From the IMG/VR virus record IMGVR_UViG_3300030109_004996, positions 3,311-26,752 of that record: a stretch of DNA of 23,442 bases; one strand, written 5' to 3'. Below, in pieces: positions 21,625-23,442 of this stretch. The notes under the pieces are model-generated. The model was not told where the DNA came from, made no database searches, and worked only from the letters and a program-made list of their open reading frames with translations. The stretch's first letter is position 1, and each line of letters starts with the position of its first letter. This DNA comes from a virus. Position numbers and translations under genes: made by a program.

Positions 21625-22231
21625 AATTAATTTCTTTTTTTACTTTGTTAATAAAACGGTTATGGATGTTTATACAACCTTGAATACTCATGTCAAGAGC
21701 TTCTGCTATTTTTCTCCAAGGAGTTAATTTATTGTTATCGACATTGTATCTCATGTCAATAATTTTTTTAACTCTAAAATCTTTTTCTTTATTTAAAGTT
21801 GATTCTAACAAAGCAAAAGCCTCCTGCTTATTAAGTTGACCAATAAAACTTTCAGAAAATGGCTCGTCAGAAAGAGGAACATCATCCATAGACATTTCAT
21901 TAGATCTTTTTTTCTTATTAATTATATTGAGGCATTTCCATTTTGCTTGATTAGCTAGATAAGTTGAGAATTTAGTATTCTTTTCAGGATTAAAACTAAC
22001 AGCAGAATTAAAAATTACATAATCTTTTTCTTTAACTGCTTGAGACCTATCAATATTGTAGAAAGGATGAGACAAAAATTGATTCACCATAGAATGGTAT
22101 ATCCCAGAATGTCTGTCAACTAAAGCAGACAAACTTTCTTCGTCCGTATTATCGTCTTGTATACGACAAATTAGTGTTAAATCGCTTTCCACTAGGACAC
22201 ATAGTAAAATGAAATTTTTATTTTTCAACAA
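21617..22231 (-). CDS. Sigma70-family RNA polymerase sigma factor, candidate late sigma
   Basis: The product (204 residues from the TTG at 22231, or 191 from the GTG at 22192) carries sigma region 2: LSALVDRHSGIYHSMVNQFL, then VSFNPEKNTKFSTYLANQAK and WKCLNIINKKKR, the core-binding and -10-recognition helices. A C-terminal helix-turn-helix resembling region 4 follows (TPWRKIAEALDMSIQGCINI). Region 1 is missing, as in small phage sigmas such as T4 gp55. It should direct host RNA polymerase to phage promoters. Neither start has a Shine-Dalgarno. The GTG start gives a cleaner sigma N-terminus (ESDLTLICRIQDDNTDEESL), because the residues before it (ILLCVLV) are atypical. Two TATAAATA octamers and a consensus sigma70 promoter lie upstream. 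Confidence 0.85.
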   Translation of the reverse strand: MLKNKNFILLCVLVESDLTLICRIQDDNTDEESLSALVDRHSGIYHSMVNQFLSHPFYNIDRSQAVKEKDYVIFNSAVSFNPEKNTKFSTYLANQAKWKCLNIINKKKRSNEMSMDDVPLSDEPFSESFIGQLNKQEAFALLESTLNKEKDFRVKKIIDMRYNVDNNKLTPWRKIAEALDMSIQGCINIHNRFINKVKKEINYV

Positions 22232-22241
22232 AAAAGTGCAT

Positions 22242-22260
22242 TATTTATAATATATTTATA
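22242..22260 (-). promoter_or_regulatory. Twin TATAAATA late-promoter octamers before the sigma gene
   Basis: On the minus strand TATAAATA occurs at 22260-22253 and again at 22249-22242, 11 bases apart (one helix turn), just before the sigma gene. This is the exact T4 late-promoter octamer read by a gp55-type sigma. The nearer copy leaves almost no leader before the TTG at 22231 and would suit the GTG at 22192 better. Confidence 0.5.
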
Positions 22261-22261
22261 A

Positions 22262-22319
22262 AACGTAATAGTAAGCGATAACGTATTGCCTTACTAAAAC
22301 GTAAAAGAAGAAGAAACGT
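22262..22319. repeat. Periodic AACGT repeats in the divergent control region
   Basis: AACGT occurs at 22262, 22280, 22298 and 22315, at spacings of 18, 18 and 17 bases. Units 1-3 continue with A (AACGTA). The array lies between the consensus promoter and the late octamers, within the expected leader of the sigma transcript. It looks like a set of protein-binding sites. Confidence 0.5.
22269..22296. promoter_or_regulatory. Long imperfect palindrome/hairpin in the sigma leader
   Basis: TAGTAAGCGATA (22269-22280) pairs with TATTGCCTTACTA (22284-22296) around ACG, about 12 pairs with one bulged C and one G-T. It is not followed by T on either strand. It could be a dimer-type operator or an RNA structure controlling sigma translation. 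Confidence 0.5.
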
Positions 22320-22325
22320 CTTAGA

Positions 22326-22338
22326 ACCGTTTCACGGT
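22326..22338. promoter_or_regulatory. Palindrome at the predicted start site of the sigma promoter
   Basis: ACCGT-TTC-ACGGT is a perfect 5-bp inverted repeat placed just after the -10 box of the minus-strand promoter, covering its predicted +1 (about 22333). This is a typical operator position. Confidence 0.45.
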
Positions 22339-22339
22339 A

Positions 22340-22368
22340 ATTATAATCACGCGCTTTTAGGATGTCAA
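22340..22368 (-). promoter_or_regulatory. Perfect-consensus sigma70 promoter driving the sigma operon
   Basis: On the minus strand TTGACA (22368-22363) is separated by exactly 17 bases from TATAAT (22345-22340). Both hexamers and the spacing match the bacterial sigma70 consensus. Transcription would start near 22333 and run into the sigma, ssb, glycosyltransferase, hsp20 and FmdB-like genes after a leader of about 100 bases. Confidence 0.8.
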
Positions 22369-22393
22369 AACAAAATTTTCACAAATTTTTCTA

Positions 22394-22420
22394 TTGACGA
22401 TGATGCCAATGCTGTATAAG
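22394..22420 (+). promoter_or_regulatory. Candidate promoter for nrdB
   Basis: TTGACG (22394-22399) and TATAAG (22415-22420) resemble sigma70 boxes, but the spacer is short at 15 bases. The GTGTA motif follows at 22420. The element lies back-to-back with the minus-strand promoter, 25 bases from its -35 box. Confidence 0.4.
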
Positions 22421-22436
22421 TGTAATCTCCTTTAAG

Positions 22437-23408
22437 ATGATTTTTGAAGAGCAAGTATCAAGGAAGCCCGACCATTATGAGTGGGCGCAGGAGTTCATCG
22501 AGGCGATGCACAATGGGTTTTGGACAGACAAAGAATTTAGCTTTAGTAGTGATATTCAGGACTTTAATGTCAACCTCAATGAAGATGAGAGAGAGATGAT
22601 AATCAGAACTTTATCTGCGATTGGACAGATAGAGGTCGCTGTCAAGAAGTTTTGGAGTAAATTGGGTGATAACTTACCTCACCCTAGCTTGACTGACTTA
22701 GGTTACGTGATGGCTAACGTGGAAGTAATTCACAATAATGCTTACGAAAGACTTCTTAAGGTTTTGGGGCTAGAGGATGTTTTTGAGGAAAACCTGAAGC
22801 TTGATTTTATTGAAGGCCGTGTAAAATATTTGAGGAAGTATACTCATAAGTTTTACAAAGATTCTAAGAAGCAGTATGTTTACGCATTAATTCTTTTTAC
22901 TTTGTTTGTAGAGAATGTCTCTTTGTTTAGTCAGTTCTATATTGTTAACTGGTTTAATCGCTATAGGAATGTGCTGAAAGATACAGGGCAGCAAGTGAAG
23001 TATACGAGAAATGAGGAAAACATTCATGCGCTTGCTGGCATCAAGATTATCAACACCATTAGAAGCGAGCATCCAGATCTTTTCGATGAAGAGCTTGAGG
23101 AGAGGATAGCTCATGAGGCGCAAGCAGCTTTCGTAGCAGAGAGCAAGATAATTGATTGGATGGTAAATGGTTTTAACGAGACGGGTCTAAACGCTAATAT
23201 TTTAAAAGAGTTCATTAAGAATCGTATCAATGATTCTTTAGAAAAAATCGGGTTTTCTTCTGCGTTCGAAGTTGACACTTCTGCTTTGGAAGATACAATG
23301 TGGTTCGAAGAAGAACTGATGGGCAACAATGCCACCGACTTCTTCCACTCTCGTCCCGTAGAGTATTCTAAAAATTCGCAAACATTTGATGCTGACGATC
23401 TCTTTTGA
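22437..23408 (+). CDS. nrdB: Class I ribonucleotide reductase small (radical) subunit
   Basis: The 323-residue product is a four-helix-bundle R2 protein. Likely di-metal ligands are Glu66 (in SAIGQIEVAVKK), Glu96 and His99 (VEVIHNNAY), Glu159 (LFVENVSLFSQFY), and Glu194 and His197 (RNEENIH). Tyr103 is at the radical-tyrosine position. By hand alignment the first ligand is Glu where E. coli R2 has Asp84. The tail ends QTFDADDLF, the part that docks to the large subunit. With NrdA it converts ribonucleotides to deoxyribonucleotides for phage DNA synthesis. A TGATG overlap couples it to the next gene. No Shine-Dalgarno precedes the ATG; an upstream in-frame stop leaves no other ATG or GTG start. 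Confidence 0.93.
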   Translation: MIFEEQVSRKPDHYEWAQEFIEAMHNGFWTDKEFSFSSDIQDFNVNLNEDEREMIIRTLSAIGQIEVAVKKFWSKLGDNLPHPSLTDLGYVMANVEVIHNNAYERLLKVLGLEDVFEENLKLDFIEGRVKYLRKYTHKFYKDSKKQYVYALILFTLFVENVSLFSQFYIVNWFNRYRNVLKDTGQQVKYTRNEENIHALAGIKIINTIRSEHPDLFDEELEERIAHEAQAAFVAESKIIDWMVNGFNETGLNANILKEFIKNRINDSLEKIGFSSAFEVDTSALEDTMWFEEELMGNNATDFFHSRPVEYSKNSQTFDADDLF

Positions 23409-23442
23409 TGAAAAAATATAAGTGGCTTAATAAAGACTCCAG
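23408..23442 (+). CDS. nrdA: Probable ribonucleotide reductase large subunit, N-terminal fragment
   Basis: An ATG overlaps the nrdB stop (TGATG) and opens a frame that runs off the window, giving MKKYKWLNKDS. The WLN-x-(D/E)-S start is common in class I large subunits, and a large subunit is expected next to nrdB. Only 11 residues are visible, so the call rests mainly on context. Confidence 0.5.
   Translation, partial: MKKYKWLNKDS

Noticed and set aside
22425-22435. Strong Shine-Dalgarno-like AAAGGAG on the minus strand before nrdB
   Set aside because: No ATG, GTG or TTG follows at a suitable distance and no reading frame of useful length opens there.
1-23442. tRNA genes, CRISPR arrays, integrase or attachment sites, and insertion sequences
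   Set aside because: No cloverleaf-like, regularly spaced repeat array, recombinase or terminal inverted repeat signal was seen; gaps between genes are too small for most of these.

Overview
The window looks like part of the genome of a long-tailed, siphovirus-like double-stranded DNA phage. It is AT-rich, almost fully coding, has many 1-4 base gene overlaps, and carries capsid, neck, tail-tube, tape-measure and tail-tip genes next to replication, metabolism and regulation genes. No tail sheath, integrase, tRNA gene, CRISPR array or insertion sequence was seen. The set of sigma factor, SSB, Hsp20, FmdB-like protein and class I ribonucleotide reductase resembles large lytic phages of aquatic bacteria, but the host cannot be named from this sequence.

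Layout. Positions 1-3279 (+) hold the capsid unit: a maturation protease joined to an acidic coiled-coil scaffold, a probable decoration protein and the major capsid protein, closed by a strong UUCG-loop terminator. Positions 3360-4326 (+) hold a SAP/HeH-like protein and a probable head-tail adaptor. Positions 4323-7633 (-) hold an inverted neck and tail-tube module; read in its own direction it gives candidate stopper, tail-completion protein, tail terminator and major tail tube protein, then a small protein. Positions 7679-19442 (+) hold a small helical protein, two paralogous tail-chaperone-like proteins, a 2287-residue tape measure, and three tail-tip proteins, two of which look like paralogs of the tube protein.

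Positions 19439-22231 (-) form an operon transcribed in the order sigma factor, SSB, GT-B glycosyltransferase, Hsp20, FmdB-like protein. A 205-base divergent control region (22232-22436) separates it from nrdB and the start of a probable nrdA on the + strand.

How the parts work together (inference). The control region carries a perfect-consensus sigma70 promoter aimed at the sigma gene, with a palindrome at its start site, then a periodic AACGT array folded into a hairpin, and two copies of the T4-late-type octamer TATAAATA next to the gene. This suggests host polymerase makes the phage sigma first and a phage-specific programme then takes over. The capsid genes are biased toward CGN, AAG and CTT codons, the tail genes toward AGA and TTA, which fits the large copy-number difference between capsid and tail proteins. 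Most structural calls rest on gene order, protein size and recognisable motifs read by eye, without database searches.
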